From contig NZ_JBMWAN010000003.1 of NCBI RefSeq assembly GCF_049546785.1, forward strand, positions 186,001 through 250,000: DNA of 64,000 bases. Reading direction: 5' to 3'. Shown piece after piece: positions 16,804 through 26,500 of this stretch; within the stretch, counting starts at the first letter, position 1; each line of letters opens with the position of its first letter. Under the pieces are notes generated by a model, which worked only from the letters and a program-made list of their open reading frames with translations, did not search any database and was not told the origin of the DNA. This DNA comes from Nitrospira_D sp035465795. GTDB lineage: Bacteria > Nitrospirota > Nitrospiria > Nitrospirales > Nitrospiraceae. The position numbers were made by a program, and so were the translations under genes.

Positions 16804-18360
16804 CTAGGGCTTTGAGAGCTTCGAGGCATAGGTGTCCCAGAGTTCACCCAGGAAGAAGCGTCCAAACTCCAGGATCGCTTCCGCGCTTTCCTTTGTCGAA
16901 GTCGCGTTGGTGGCATGGACGGTGGACACCAGCTTGAGTAATTCTGTGAGACTCAACGTGAGAATCCCAGCTCCGATCACCGGCCCCGTTGTGTCTGTCC
17001 CTTTATGCAGTTGGGTCAGAAGCGTCGTCGTGTCTGCCCATAGGTCAAGCCCCGGGTCATCTTGAACTTCCTTTTTCCCCGCCAAGTAGTAATCCTGCCC
17101 ATTTTGCTCAAAGGCTAGTTCATAGACCATCCATTTCAGTTTGGGATTGCCGCTCGGGTGGAAGAGGTTGAAGGTGCCACCTTTTGCCGGGAGGTTGTCA
17201 CCGAGGGCAGCCATACTGACATGGCCGGTAATGCGGCCTGTATGATTCGGATCGGAGACGAATCGTTTGAGATCCTGAATGTCGATAGTCGCATTCATGG
17301 TCAAATGTGTGCCGGCTGCCTTGCCTTTTTCCGCCCCGGCTTTCGGGTCCGTTTCTCCCAACGCAAACCACCCTGCCATCGTTTCGCGAAATGTGAGCCT
17401 CAGATTGGCGTCTTTCATGTGGGTTGTCTCCGGTTGAAAAGGTAATCCTTGTGCGGTCATTCCGCTCAGATACTGTTTGGCGTCCCTGTAGCCCATGTCG
17501 ATCAGCGTTGCTGTGTCGATCCGTCCCAGGTAGAGATCGGGGTCCAAGGGGAGAGGATACTCCGGCTTGATGACGTGGAGCGTGATCGGACGGGTGTGGT
17601 TGTAGACGACGTCCCCTGATGCGATGCGGGCATTGATGTCTCTGATCTGGGTGAATTCCTCGAAGAGGGCCCCATTGGCGCTCATCTCGATCATATGGAC
17701 ATACTGGTTGAACAACCCGGCCTTGTATTGCTGCGAATTGCCGATGCACCACACCAGCCACAATTCGTCGGCGCCGCGGCGCACGGCCTCCATGAGATTC
17801 GCGTCCTTGATCCAGACGGAATCCGTATACCAGTCCGTGCCTTTCCGGACCGGCGGCATGAACATGGGCAGGGAGATGCCGGCGACCAGCAGGTCGAGAT
17901 CGACCGTGCGATGCGGCATGACTTCGTTGGTCTTGCGAGAATAGTTGCAGACGTTGAAGGTGCCGTCCATGCCTTGCGCGGCGTTGATGCGTGAAATGTC
18001 GATGCCCAGGTGAGGAAACACCTTGTCGACAATCCCATCCGCATCGCCCATGCCCATCAGCTGGGATGCGTGAAGGTATTGTTCCAGCGGCATGAAGGAC
18101 ACGAAGTCGGCCACCTTCAGCGTCCGCCAGCGGTCGCACATCTGTTCCGGCGAGAGGCCGGAAAAAAGCATGGCCAGGTTAATGGTGCCGCCGGACGTCC
18201 CGTCGGCATGGGCAAAGCAGAGGCCCGATTCCACTAAGGCCCGGATCACGCCGGCTTGGTAGGCCACGCGCATACCGCCGCCTGCAAGGATGAGCGCCCG
18301 TCTGGGGCCGGAGTAGCCTGCGGGAGGGGCGCCTGATGGAATATGCGGTGACGTGGTCAT
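16804..18360 (-). CDS. Patatin-like phospholipase, 518 aa
   Basis: The N-terminal half is a patatin fold: oxyanion-hole GGGM (27-30), nucleophile elbow G54-T-S56-G-G, and an aspartate at D180 in Y-T-D-S-V where most members have D-G-G/A. The Ser-Asp dyad therefore seems kept with a variant glycine motif. The C-terminal 200 residues are unusual, resembling a beta-rich GMC-associated domain (residues about 330-440), and have no clear membrane segment. The ATG overlaps the stop of the upstream membrane gene (ATGA). Predicted to hydrolyse acyl esters of lipids that the neighbouring oxidoreductase and hydrolase also handle; this is inference. Confidence 0.8.
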   Translation of the reverse strand: MTTSPHIPSGAPPAGYSGPRRALILAGGGMRVAYQAGVIRALVESGLCFAHADGTSGGTINLAMLFSGLSPEQMCDRWRTLKVADFVSFMPLEQYLHASQLMGMGDADGIVDKVFPHLGIDISRINAAQGMDGTFNVCNYSRKTNEVMPHRTVDLDLLVAGISLPMFMPPVRKGTDWYTDSVWIKDANLMEAVRRGADELWLVWCIGNSQQYKAGLFNQYVHMIEMSANGALFEEFTQIRDINARIASGDVVYNHTRPITLHVIKPEYPLPLDPDLYLGRIDTATLIDMGYRDAKQYLSGMTAQGLPFQPETTHMKDANLRLTFRETMAGWFALGETDPKAGAEKGKAAGTHLTMNATIDIQDLKRFVSDPNHTGRITGHVSMAALGDNLPAKGGTFNLFHPSGNPKLKWMVYELAFEQNGQDYYLAGKKEVQDDPGLDLWADTTTLLTQLHKGTDTTGPVIGAGILTLSLTELLKLVSTVHATNATSTKESAEAILEFGRFFLGELWDTYASKLSKP

Positions 18361-18788
18361 GTCGGCTCCAGGGTGGTTCTCGAATAAAGAAAGATGACAA
18401 TGGCTCCGATCAGCTCGGAGATGGCAAAGAAATAAAAGGCTCCGTTGGGACTGCCATCGATGATCAGCGAGATCCCACGGGCGACGACACCGAGTGACAT
18501 GGTGCTCAAGAACAGGGTGTTAAACAGCCGTTCCCTAAAAATCTCTTTCCGAAAGATGAAGGACATCATGCCAAACCCGAATTCGATCGCGCGAAGAAAA
18601 CGATACTGGCTGATCAAGCTGGATGCGACGACAGCATCCAATTGGGCTGTATTGAGATTAAAGAGAAGCTTTTGGTCCAAGTGACCAAAGAGAACACCCC
18701 ATCCTCCGGCGATAATGAGCAGCCCCACATACCCATAGAAGAAAATATTGCTCAGCCACCGGAGGATCAATGGCGTACGCGGCTCCAA
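18357..18788 (-). CDS. DUF4345-like four-helix membrane protein, 143 aa
   Basis: Four hydrophobic helices lie at about residues 13-34, 55-78, 88-108 and 115-136. The central Q-Y-R-F-L-R-A-I-E-F-G-F-G stretch resembles DUF4345-type proteins; the assignment is by eye. It overlaps the patatin gene by 4 bases and the next upstream membrane gene by 22 bases, so all three are surely co-transcribed. Function unknown. Confidence 0.65.
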   Translation of the reverse strand: MEPRTPLILRWLSNIFFYGYVGLLIIAGGWGVLFGHLDQKLLFNLNTAQLDAVVASSLISQYRFLRAIEFGFGMMSFIFRKEIFRERLFNTLFLSTMSLGVVARGISLIIDGSPNGAFYFFAISELIGAIVIFLYSRTTLEPT

Positions 18789-19147
18789 TACCAGATTCCC
18801 AAGATGCCCGAGAGCAGATCAAACCCCGCGACCATAAGAGCCAACGGCGAGAAAAGCAGGTGCAAGACGCCCAGCCCCACGGCGACGGAGGCGCCGAATT
18901 TCTGGAGACTGGCCCAGAACAGGACGACAGGGTGATGAAGCGGGCTCAGAAGCGCCTGGAGCATGGCTCCCCCGAACAGCACCATGAACATGCCGATGAT
19001 GCCAAAAAAGTGCAGGCTGGTGGGGGTCATGTCGCCGCCGATGAGCGTGAGCACCAGGCCGGGAGCCACCATCTGCAACGATCCACTCAGGACCGTGATG
19101 GCTCCGATCGTGACCAGCGCCCAGTACAGCCAATCCTTGGTCTTCAT
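18767..19147 (-). CDS. Small four-helix membrane protein, 126 aa
   Basis: The start at 19147 is set by the ATGA overlap with the upstream gene; the open frame extends further upstream but without a plausible start. Hydrophobic segments cover residues about 8-37, 45-68, 76-100 and 103-121. The repeated F-G-G/G-V-L pattern resembles its two neighbours, so the three may be distant relatives or subunits of one membrane complex. No family recognised. Confidence 0.6.
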   Translation of the reverse strand: MKTKDWLYWALVTIGAITVLSGSLQMVAPGLVLTLIGGDMTPTSLHFFGIIGMFMVLFGGAMLQALLSPLHHPVVLFWASLQKFGASVAVGLGVLHLLFSPLALMVAGFDLLSGILGIWYWSRVRH

Positions 19148-19626
19148 CCCCGGTCTCCTTCCGCTGCGGCTTTGGATGCGAAATAGACCATCATGCACAG
19201 CCACTGGATGGTCCAGAGGCCGACGCGGATTTTGTTCAGGAACATCCAGCGGTCCAGGGTTTGGTGCAGCACAGCCGGATCGGTGATCCCGTTCTTCATC
19301 GTGTCGTTGTAGGGAAAGATGAACGCCATGGTCAGCCCCGTTGCCGCCAATACGGCCAGCAACACGACAATGGGAACCCAGCGATAGGGTGTCTTCCATT
19401 CTCCCCACATCATGACCCCGCAGGCGGCGATCATGACCATCGTCATGTAGGTGAAGAAGTGAGTGGCGGCCTCGACTTGCGGAACGAATTGCATATAGTA
19501 GTTGTCGACGGTGAGTTGAGGCGCAATGGGGAACGAAAAGAAAATCAGCGAGCCTCCGGTCCCCAAGTACATCGAGGCGCAAAGAAAGAGGATCGAGTGG
19601 TTGATCAGCAGCAATTTGGCTTTCAC
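19144..19626 (-). CDS. Four-helix membrane protein (DUF1772-like), 160 aa, GTG start
   Basis: The start is GTG at 19626, chosen because GGAGGA lies 3 bases upstream; the longer open frame starts in the preceding gene without such a site. Hydrophobic helices lie at about residues 4-32, 52-76, 85-107 and 135-155, the last with a Trp-rich patch. The topology and the aromatic F-P-I-A-P segment recall DUF1772/anthrone-oxygenase-like membrane proteins, a weak assignment. It is the first of three consecutive small membrane genes in the lipid cluster. Confidence 0.6.
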   Translation of the reverse strand: MKAKLLLINHSILFLCASMYLGTGGSLIFFSFPIAPQLTVDNYYMQFVPQVEAATHFFTYMTMVMIAACGVMMWGEWKTPYRWVPIVVLLAVLAATGLTMAFIFPYNDTMKNGITDPAVLHQTLDRWMFLNKIRVGLWTIQWLCMMVYFASKAAAEGDRG

Positions 19627-19666
19627 GGTTCCTCCAGCAAGGTTGAGGGAACAAGACGTCGCGTGA

Positions 19667-20527
19667 CTATGATTTGGGCGGCGGCGGCCACTCCTCGCTG
19701 AGTCCCAGATCCACCACGCTTTCGAGCCCTTCCGGTTGCTGCTTGGGCGGCTGCTCCTGACTGACAAACCAGCATTCAAAGTGATCGTCCAAGACCCCGC
19801 TGGTCTCGGGGAAATAGGCGGTGAAGATCGGGTCCGGGCAAATCTCTAAGCCTTTGAGAGGCTGTAGCCGTGGGTGGCTGCCGATCGTGAGTCTGGCGGA
19901 GCCCTTCTTGAACAGGTGAAAGCCAGGCGTCCCCTTGAAGTAGACGTAGGATTTCATGAGCAGGCCGCGAAATTGGCAGTAGTTGACGCCCCCCATTCCG
20001 ATGGGAAACAGACCATCCTTGGGACGGTCGATCTCGATCTTCATCGCCAGGTGACCGTCGAGATCGTATTGGCTGCTCACTGTTCGGTCGTCCACGAGGA
20101 AGTTCAAGCTGGCCCGGTGCTTGGGCATGCCCCAGATGCCTTTCCCTCCCTTGACGGAGATTTCCGTGCTCACCGGGAGGTCATACACGAACTGGCCGGT
20201 GCCATACCGCTTCATGAACAAGAGCGGGAGGACCATGGGGGCTGGTTTGGGGCCATGGGTGCAGGCGATTGCGATACTGAACTCAATGTATTTGCCGATC
20301 ACCGTGACCCGGTAGTTGATGACCGTGATGACGAGAAAGGCCTTCTTTCCCAGCCGCAACGGATGAATCTCATGGCCTGGCATCAGCGCCGTGGCTTTCT
20401 CGGCATTGATCGGAAACACAGCCATGAGCGCCGGGGATTGCTGCGAGCTGACCGGTAATTGGAACGGAATGCCGTCGACGAGCGCGTATCGTCCGGCCTG
20501 ATCACGTAATCGTGCAGGTATCGCCAT
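19667..20527 (-). CDS. Acetoacetate decarboxylase (ADC)-like protein, 286 aa
   Basis: The sequence has the ADC-family core with S-V-K-G-G-K-G-I-W-G-M-P-K-H-R-A at about residues 122-137, plus the family's long antiparallel beta pattern. ADC proteins use a Schiff-base lysine; which Lys serves here I cannot fix without alignment. Many ADC-superfamily members next to lipid genes are not true acetoacetate decarboxylases. It lies 40 bases upstream of the small membrane genes and 16 bases downstream of the alpha/beta hydrolase gene. The Pro/Gln-rich last 40 residues look disordered. Confidence 0.75.
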   Translation of the reverse strand: MAIPARLRDQAGRYALVDGIPFQLPVSSQQSPALMAVFPINAEKATALMPGHEIHPLRLGKKAFLVITVINYRVTVIGKYIEFSIAIACTHGPKPAPMVLPLLFMKRYGTGQFVYDLPVSTEISVKGGKGIWGMPKHRASLNFLVDDRTVSSQYDLDGHLAMKIEIDRPKDGLFPIGMGGVNYCQFRGLLMKSYVYFKGTPGFHLFKKGSARLTIGSHPRLQPLKGLEICPDPIFTAYFPETSGVLDDHFECWFVSQEQPPKQQPEGLESVVDLGLSEEWPPPPKS

Positions 20528-20543
20528 GCGGGTCTCCTCTATA

Positions 20544-21578
20544 TCACGTCGATTTGTCCAGTTCCTGAAGCATCAAGGGAAAGACGTCCGTCGATGCGTT
20601 CTTGCCCAGGAAAACATCAAGATGGGAATATCCGGGCAACACGTAGTGAGCGTGGAAGTCTTTGCGGTAGCGGTCGAAGTAATCAAAGGTCCTCGTCTGG
20701 CTCTCGGGTAGGAAGCACCGGTTCAATGCTCCAGCGAAGAAGACCATGCGCGCGTCGGTTTGTGGTGCCTGGGCGACGAAATCGTCGGGAAGTGCTTTCT
20801 TGCCCTCGATGGCCACCAGATGGCCTTCGCGAAGACAGCGCGCCATCTGTTCAAAAAAACGAAGGGGGACATGAGCGAATTCCCGGCTGATCCACTCGTG
20901 GGTCGCCTGGTCGAGATTCTCATGACGCCACAAGGCCGGAAAGCCTGAGCCATAGGTGAAGCTGACTTGTTTACACACCGGGTTGGCGCACTCATGATGC
21001 GTCAGGTTCACCACGAGGGAAACGAGTTTGGCGGCGAGGGTCGGCGCATGCAGCCCCCACTGGGGATTGAGGTAGTCCGTGAGCTGCTTCATGAAGGGGA
21101 GCAGCAGCGTGATCTTCAGCCGTGACGCGGCGGGCACGACCGGATGCAGGGAGACCGCGTTGCTGATGATGGTTGTGACCTGGGGGATGAGACCCGCGAC
21201 CGCCGACATCATGAAGCTCGTGGACCCCTGGCAATGGATGATGGCCTTGATGTCACGCCATCCTGTTTCCCTCACGACCGTGGCGACCGCTTGAGGGTGG
21301 TCGTAGAGCGCGGCCTGGTCGAGCGTCCAAAGGTTGGGAGGGAGATCGATGCTTGCCCGCCAGTTTTCCAGCCAGACGTCGTATCCCGAGTCAAGCAGGA
21401 CATCGACGATCGTCGGTTGCCTGGGGGGACGGAAGATGTTGGCGCGGACGCCCGCGCCATGGACGAGGAGCACCGGCCCCTTCTGCGGGGGGCGGTTTCC
21501 CTGCACCTGAATCAGGTTGCACTGAAACTGATCGCCGGCTGTAAAAGGAACGAGGCGTTCACTGACCATGGCCTTCAC
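20544..21578 (-). CDS. Alpha/beta hydrolase, 344 aa
   Basis: The oxyanion motif V-H-G-A-G is at about residues 39-43. The nucleophile is S119 in H-C-Q-G-S, a variant of GxSxG in which Cys replaces the usual first variable residue and the flanking Gly is replaced by His. A likely catalytic His is in G-Y-S-H-L-D close to the C-terminus. It resembles the hydrolase domain that is fused to, or encoded beside, GMC oxidoreductases in other bacteria, matching the GMC gene at the other end of this cluster. It is the first gene of the seven-gene minus-strand set; the promoter should lie in 21579-21754. Confidence 0.78.
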   Translation of the reverse strand: MKAMVSERLVPFTAGDQFQCNLIQVQGNRPPQKGPVLLVHGAGVRANIFRPPRQPTIVDVLLDSGYDVWLENWRASIDLPPNLWTLDQAALYDHPQAVATVVRETGWRDIKAIIHCQGSTSFMMSAVAGLIPQVTTIISNAVSLHPVVPAASRLKITLLLPFMKQLTDYLNPQWGLHAPTLAAKLVSLVVNLTHHECANPVCKQVSFTYGSGFPALWRHENLDQATHEWISREFAHVPLRFFEQMARCLREGHLVAIEGKKALPDDFVAQAPQTDARMVFFAGALNRCFLPESQTRTFDYFDRYRKDFHAHYVLPGYSHLDVFLGKNASTDVFPLMLQELDKST

Positions 21579-21754
21579 GATGCTACTGAAAGGGTTCCGA
21601 CGTATACGTAGTGGCCCTCATCCTAAACCTGGTGGGGAACCGGTGCAAGCCTGGGATCTGACGGGGAGTGCGATCTCACGCACACATCCGCCTGCATGAC
21701 ACCGGCCCACCATGATGGGTTCACGAATAACTCAGAGAGAGCCTCGGGGATTCG

Positions 21755-22321
21755 TCAGTGCTTCTTGTCCTTCTGCATGATCTTGTCCGTCCAGGCCAGA
21801 AGAATCGCGGATCCCAGGAACGTCATATGGATGAAGATCTTCCACATGATGTGTTCAGGGTCCTCGTTCTCGATATCGACGAACGCCTTCAAGAGGTGGA
21901 TGCTGGAGATCCCGATCAGCGACGCCGCCAATTTCACCTTGATCGTGCCGGGATCGACATGGCCCAGCCAGTCGGGACGGTCGGGGTGATCTTCGAGATC
22001 CAGTTTGCTGACGAAGGTCGCATAGCCGCCGATGATCACCATCGTAAGCAGATTCGCCACCATCGTGACGTCGATCAAGCCCAAGATGCCGAGCATGAAT
22101 TCGACTTCTTTGCTCTGATTGACGTGGAGAAGCATTTCCCACAGTTCGACCAGGAATTTATAGGCGTAGAGCAGTTCCGCGACGATCAAGCCTCCGTACA
22201 GCGGCGCCTGAATCCATCGGCTGCCGAAGACAACGACTTCAAAAAGGTGTTCGATTTTGGCGATCGGGCTTTCTGCTGATTTGGGTGCGGGATGGGACGG
22301 GGAAGAATGCTCGCTGGACAT
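21755..22321 (-). CDS. UPF0114 (YqhA) family membrane protein, 188 aa
   Basis: After a hydrophilic, Ser/Pro-rich start, the protein has four hydrophobic helices (about 38-58, 85-106, 130-148, 158-178). Family features include E-x-x-F-E-x-V-V-F-G-S-R-W near residue 24-36, the L-G-L-I-D-x-x-M-V-A-N-L segment at about 80-91 and H-L-L-K-A-F in the third helix. AGGAGGCCTG upstream of ATG supports the start. The family is widespread and its function unknown. It stands as a single gene between the lipid cluster and the two-component genes. Confidence 0.85.
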   Translation of the reverse strand: MSSEHSSPSHPAPKSAESPIAKIEHLFEVVVFGSRWIQAPLYGGLIVAELLYAYKFLVELWEMLLHVNQSKEVEFMLGILGLIDVTMVANLLTMVIIGGYATFVSKLDLEDHPDRPDWLGHVDPGTIKVKLAASLIGISSIHLLKAFVDIENEDPEHIMWKIFIHMTFLGSAILLAWTDKIMQKDKKH

Positions 22322-22831
22322 CAGGCCTCCTCAACAATTCATGCGTTCACGCGGGAAACGCGTCAACCGCGTATCCTAAAGTGAGCCTTGCGGGCTGTCA
22401 ATTCAAGAGGAGGATGAGTGCGGATCATTGCGCGAAGGGTTCAGGCTGATTTGGCTGTGATGGCGGGCGAGGGATCGGCGGTGCCGGACATCGGCGCATG
22501 CGTTTTGAGCAAAATCGCCTCGCCGCAGGGCGCCATGTCTTGCGGGAGAAATGAAGAGAGATTGAACATCGATATGTATTCTCAAAGTCCCTCGGAGGTC
22601 CCGCGACAGATGGAACGACGTTTCCACCTCCTTGTCGGACGCGGAGGCCCTAAACTTGATACGGACCCGATGGATGGAATGTGAGGAGCTGATCGGAAGA
22701 TATTTGCAAGGGCCTCTGCGAGAGTATCGGTCTCTTTTCGACACACTTACGCCGCGCAGGATGTACGATGAGCGGGCGGACGCGGAGAAAGGGGAATGCG
22801 GGGTTGTCGTTCGAATGCAGGAGTCCGGAGA
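22322..22831. other. Gene-poor interval
   Basis: About 510 bases between the YqhA-family start and the end of the response-regulator gene. Open frames of up to 88 codons on the plus strand (22418-22684) show no domain, no compelling ribosome binding site and unusual composition, so I do not call a gene. The left end presumably holds the promoter for the YqhA-family gene. Confidence 0.35.
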
Positions 22832-23515
22832 TTATGATTCGGCGATCGGCGCCGGGGAGCCTTTGAAGCTGCTGGCATAAAAGGCGGCGACTTGCGACCG
22901 GCGGCTGATCTGGAGTTTTGAGTAGATGTTCGCCAGATAATTCTTCACGGTTTTCTCGCTCAGGCCGAGAGACTCGGCCATTTCCTTGTTCGTGTATCCT
23001 GCGGCGACCAGCGGGAGCAAGCGCAGCTCTTGCGGCGAAAGCAGCGGGCGTCTCGACTGGACCGAGGGCGTCGTGAGCGGGTGTCTCCAGCCGATCGCAT
23101 GTTTCGCAATCCGGGGGTCTGTGAGGGATTGGCCGGATGCGACGGTTTTGATGGCGCGCACGAGCGCGTGCGAGGCGATGTCTTTGAGGAGATAGCCTTG
23201 GGCACCGGAAAGGCTCGCTTCCTCAATGGTGTGCTCATCCGCAAAGCTGGTCAGGAATAGGATGCGGGTCTTCGGGCTGACGGACAGGATGTCTCCGACC
23301 GTTTCGACTCCGTTGCCGTCGGGCAAGCGGATGTCAAGGAGCACGATATCGGGTTGAAGCCGGGCACATTGGGTGATGGCCTCTTGCCTGCCCCTCGCTT
23401 GTCCGACCACTTTCATGCCGGGGGTCAAATTCAGCACCGCCCTCAGCCCGATGCGCACCACTTCATGGTCGTCGACGAGCAGGAGGCGAATGGTCCTGGA
23501 GTGTGCCGGCCTCAT
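22832..23515 (-). CDS. NarL/FixJ-family response regulator, 227 aa
   Basis: Receiver domain at residues about 8-122, with the acidic pair in L-L-V-D-D, the phosphorylation site in V-L-L-D-I-R-L-P-D and the switch Lys in Y-L-L-K-D. A LuxR-type helix-turn-helix follows at about 158-215 (L-S-P-Q-E-L-R and N-K-E-M-A-E-S-L-G-L-S-E-K-T-V-K-N). The start overlaps the stop of the PAS kinase gene (ATGA), so it is the output partner of that kinase. Closely similar in plan to the second regulator at 27167-27847, indicating tandem duplication of the pair. Confidence 0.92.
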   Translation of the reverse strand: MRPAHSRTIRLLLVDDHEVVRIGLRAVLNLTPGMKVVGQARGRQEAITQCARLQPDIVLLDIRLPDGNGVETVGDILSVSPKTRILFLTSFADEHTIEEASLSGAQGYLLKDIASHALVRAIKTVASGQSLTDPRIAKHAIGWRHPLTTPSVQSRRPLLSPQELRLLPLVAAGYTNKEMAESLGLSEKTVKNYLANIYSKLQISRRSQVAAFYASSFKGSPAPIAES

Positions 23516-26500
23516 GGGGTTTGTTCTCCCGGCACCTCGATCGTGACGCAGGTGCCTTTTCCCGGCGAGCTGCTCAGCGTCAAGCGGGCGCCGATGTGCT
23601 TAGCGCGCGCGGCGATGTTGGCCAGGCCCTGGCCTCGGTTGTCGGCACTGCCGGGGTTGAACCCGATGCCGTCGTCACAGACGCATAATTGAATAGTTGT
23701 GCCGGTCAGGCGGAGCGCGACGGAACGATGGGCCGCTCGGGCGTGGCGGACGCTGTTGCTGAGGGCTTCCCGCGCGATGCTGAAGAGCTGTTCCCCCACT
23801 TCCGGTCGAATGAGCGAGATGGCGGAGGGGGCAATGTCCAGCGTGGGACCGGTATGGTCGGTCGAAGAAAAAGAGGCCACGAGCTGGCGCAGGGCCAGCC
23901 CGAAATCCAGCTCGGCGGTGTCTCGCTTGCGGAGCAGGGCGATAAAGTGGCGCACTTCCTGGACGAGCTGGTTCAGTTGATCGACCGCGTGGGTGATGTG
24001 CGTCTTGGCCTTCCGTGCCGATTTGCCGGCGACGATCTTGCTGGCTTCCAGCTGCATGCCGACGGCATATAAGGATTGCAGGATATTATCGTGCAGGTCC
24101 TGACTGATGCGCTCGCGTTCCTCCCGGGCCTGTTGGAGCGTGTGCTCCTGCTGCCGTAAGGCGTCCTCGGTCCGCTTGCGCTCCGTAATATCTCGAGCGA
24201 TGGCCAAGTGCACCACGCCGCCGTCGGCGGGATTGCGCAGCGGCACGGCGTGGGTTTCCATCCAGCGCGGAGTCCCGCGCAGGCCAATCACCTCGAAGAC
24301 CAGGGATTCCTTACTGCCGCAACAGACCCGCTCGTTCATGGCTTGGAACGCGTCGCGATGTGACGGGGCCACCAAATCGTAGACATTGCGGCCCAGGACG
24401 TCTTCCGCTCGGTCCGCCTCGATCATGGCGAGGCCGGCCGCATTGATTTGCAGCAGCGTGCCGTCAGATCCGACCAGCTTTACGCATTCCGGAGAGGTCT
24501 CGATGATGCTCTTGAGGTGTTGCTCGCTGAGGTGCAACGCTTCCGTCGCGCGCTTTTGTTCCGTGATATCGGTTCCCACGGTGACGAGGCAGGGGGTCCC
24601 GTCGAGTTCGATCGGTTCGCACGACACCAGGCAATGCCGGGGCGTCCGGTCTTTCGCATAAAACCGAAGTTCGATATTTTGGAGCGCCCCTTCGGCGGCG
24701 AGCCGCGCGAAAAAACTCGCCCGGTCATCGGGCGTGGGCCACAGCCCCAAGGTGATCGTGGTCTGCCCGATGACTTCCTCCCGCCGGTAGCCGAACAGAG
24801 CGAGACCGGCTTCGTTGACTTCGAGGCAGCGTCCCGTGTCGCGTTCCGTGACGATAATCGGATGGGGGCTCGACCGAAAGGCTTTGGCAAACCGCTCTTC
24901 GCTGACACGGAGGTCCTCTTCTGCCTGTTTGCGCTCCGTGATGTCCAGCGCTACGCCCACATAATGTGTCAGTGTTCCGGTTGCAGGATCCACAACGGGA
25001 AACCCTCGGTCCCAAACCCATCGGATTTCACCGTCTGGCCGCACCACTCGGTACTCATGTGCAAAGGGTAGTCCTTGCTGTTGCACGGAGAGGTGAGCCA
25101 GTACACGCGTACGATCGTCGGGATGAATGGCCTTGATGAATGATTTTGGCTCCGTATACAGGCTGGCGCAGGTCCGTCCCCAAATGCGTTCATAGGCCGG
25201 GCTGATGTACAACATCTTGCCGATGGTTGGATCGGCAGACCAGACGACTTCCTCAATTGTTTCTGCAATTTGTCGGAACCGTTCCTCGCTCTCCCGCAAG
25301 GCTTTTTCTATTTGTTTGCGAGGGGTGACATCGCGGACCACGCAGGCGACCGTCGCGGCCGCGTCTCCCGTGGCAGGGATGCGACTGATGATTGCGGAAA
25401 AATAGCGGAGGTGGTCCTTGATCGCACACTCGTACTCGACAGGTTCCGGCTGGCCTGTCGCCAGTACGCGCTGGATGGCCTCCAGGTAGCGGGCGCTTTC
25501 CACGGCCCCGAAGATATCAGAGAGGTTTCTGCCGATGATGTGCTGCCGCGGGAGCATCAGGTTGTTATCGTTGCGGGTCCAGACATTGAGATAGGTGCCT
25601 CGTGCATCCATCTCAAAGGCCAGATCATCGAGGGCATTGAGGAACGACCGGAGCCGTTCTTCGCTGTGCAGGCGGGCGGCTTCGGCCCGCTGAACATCAG
25701 ATTGATCGACATAAAGCCCCACGGCCGTCGACAGTTGCTCGGCCTCGTCGTAAATGAAGACCGGCCAGAGGAGGACATCCAGCAGGGCACCATCTTTGCG
25801 TTGCCGGCGCAGGGCGATCGGGCCGCGCATCATATCGCGCGTGCCTTGCTCCCATAGGGCTTCGGCCTCACCTTCCTGACCCAGGGGGACATAGGGGAGT
25901 TCGCGGCCCAGGACTTCTTCTGCCGTCCAGCCGAAGAGCGAGGTCGCGGCCTGGTTCCAGGTGGTCACCCGCGCATCGGCGTCCAGGCTGACAATCGGCA
26001 GCGGGGATTCACGAACGAGCGTGGAGAGCAACTGGGTGGTCTTGCGATGGTCGGTTACATCTTCGCAGACTACCAGGATGGTCAGCGTCCCCTGTGGGTC
26101 GGTGATGGCCCGCGCCCGCTCCCGCACCCACAGGCGGCTCCGGTCTTTGCGGACTTTTTGCAGCTCCCACTCGAAGATACGATTCGGATTCTCGGCACAC
26201 ACGGTCAACTGGCCGAGCACCGCTTCATGATCCTTCGTGTCGAAGACGCACAGCACGGAACGGCCGACCAGGTCTTCCTGCCGGTAGCCCAGCTGTTCTG
26301 CGCCGAATTGATTGACTGACAGCACGGTGCCCTCTCTGGACAGCGTGAAGTACATGGAGGGGTTGTTCTCGTAGAGAGACTGGTACCGTTGCTCGCTTTC
26401 TTTGAGCGCGGCCTCGGCCTGTTCCCGTCGCGTGATTTCGCTCTTCAGTTTGACCACCGCTTGTTCCAGGCTGGCCGTACGTTCGCGAACCAGCCGGTCA

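Noticed and set aside
22418..22684. Open frame of 88 codons on the plus strand in the gap before the response regulator
   Set aside because: No recognisable domain, no clear ribosome binding site, and its composition looks like non-coding DNA.
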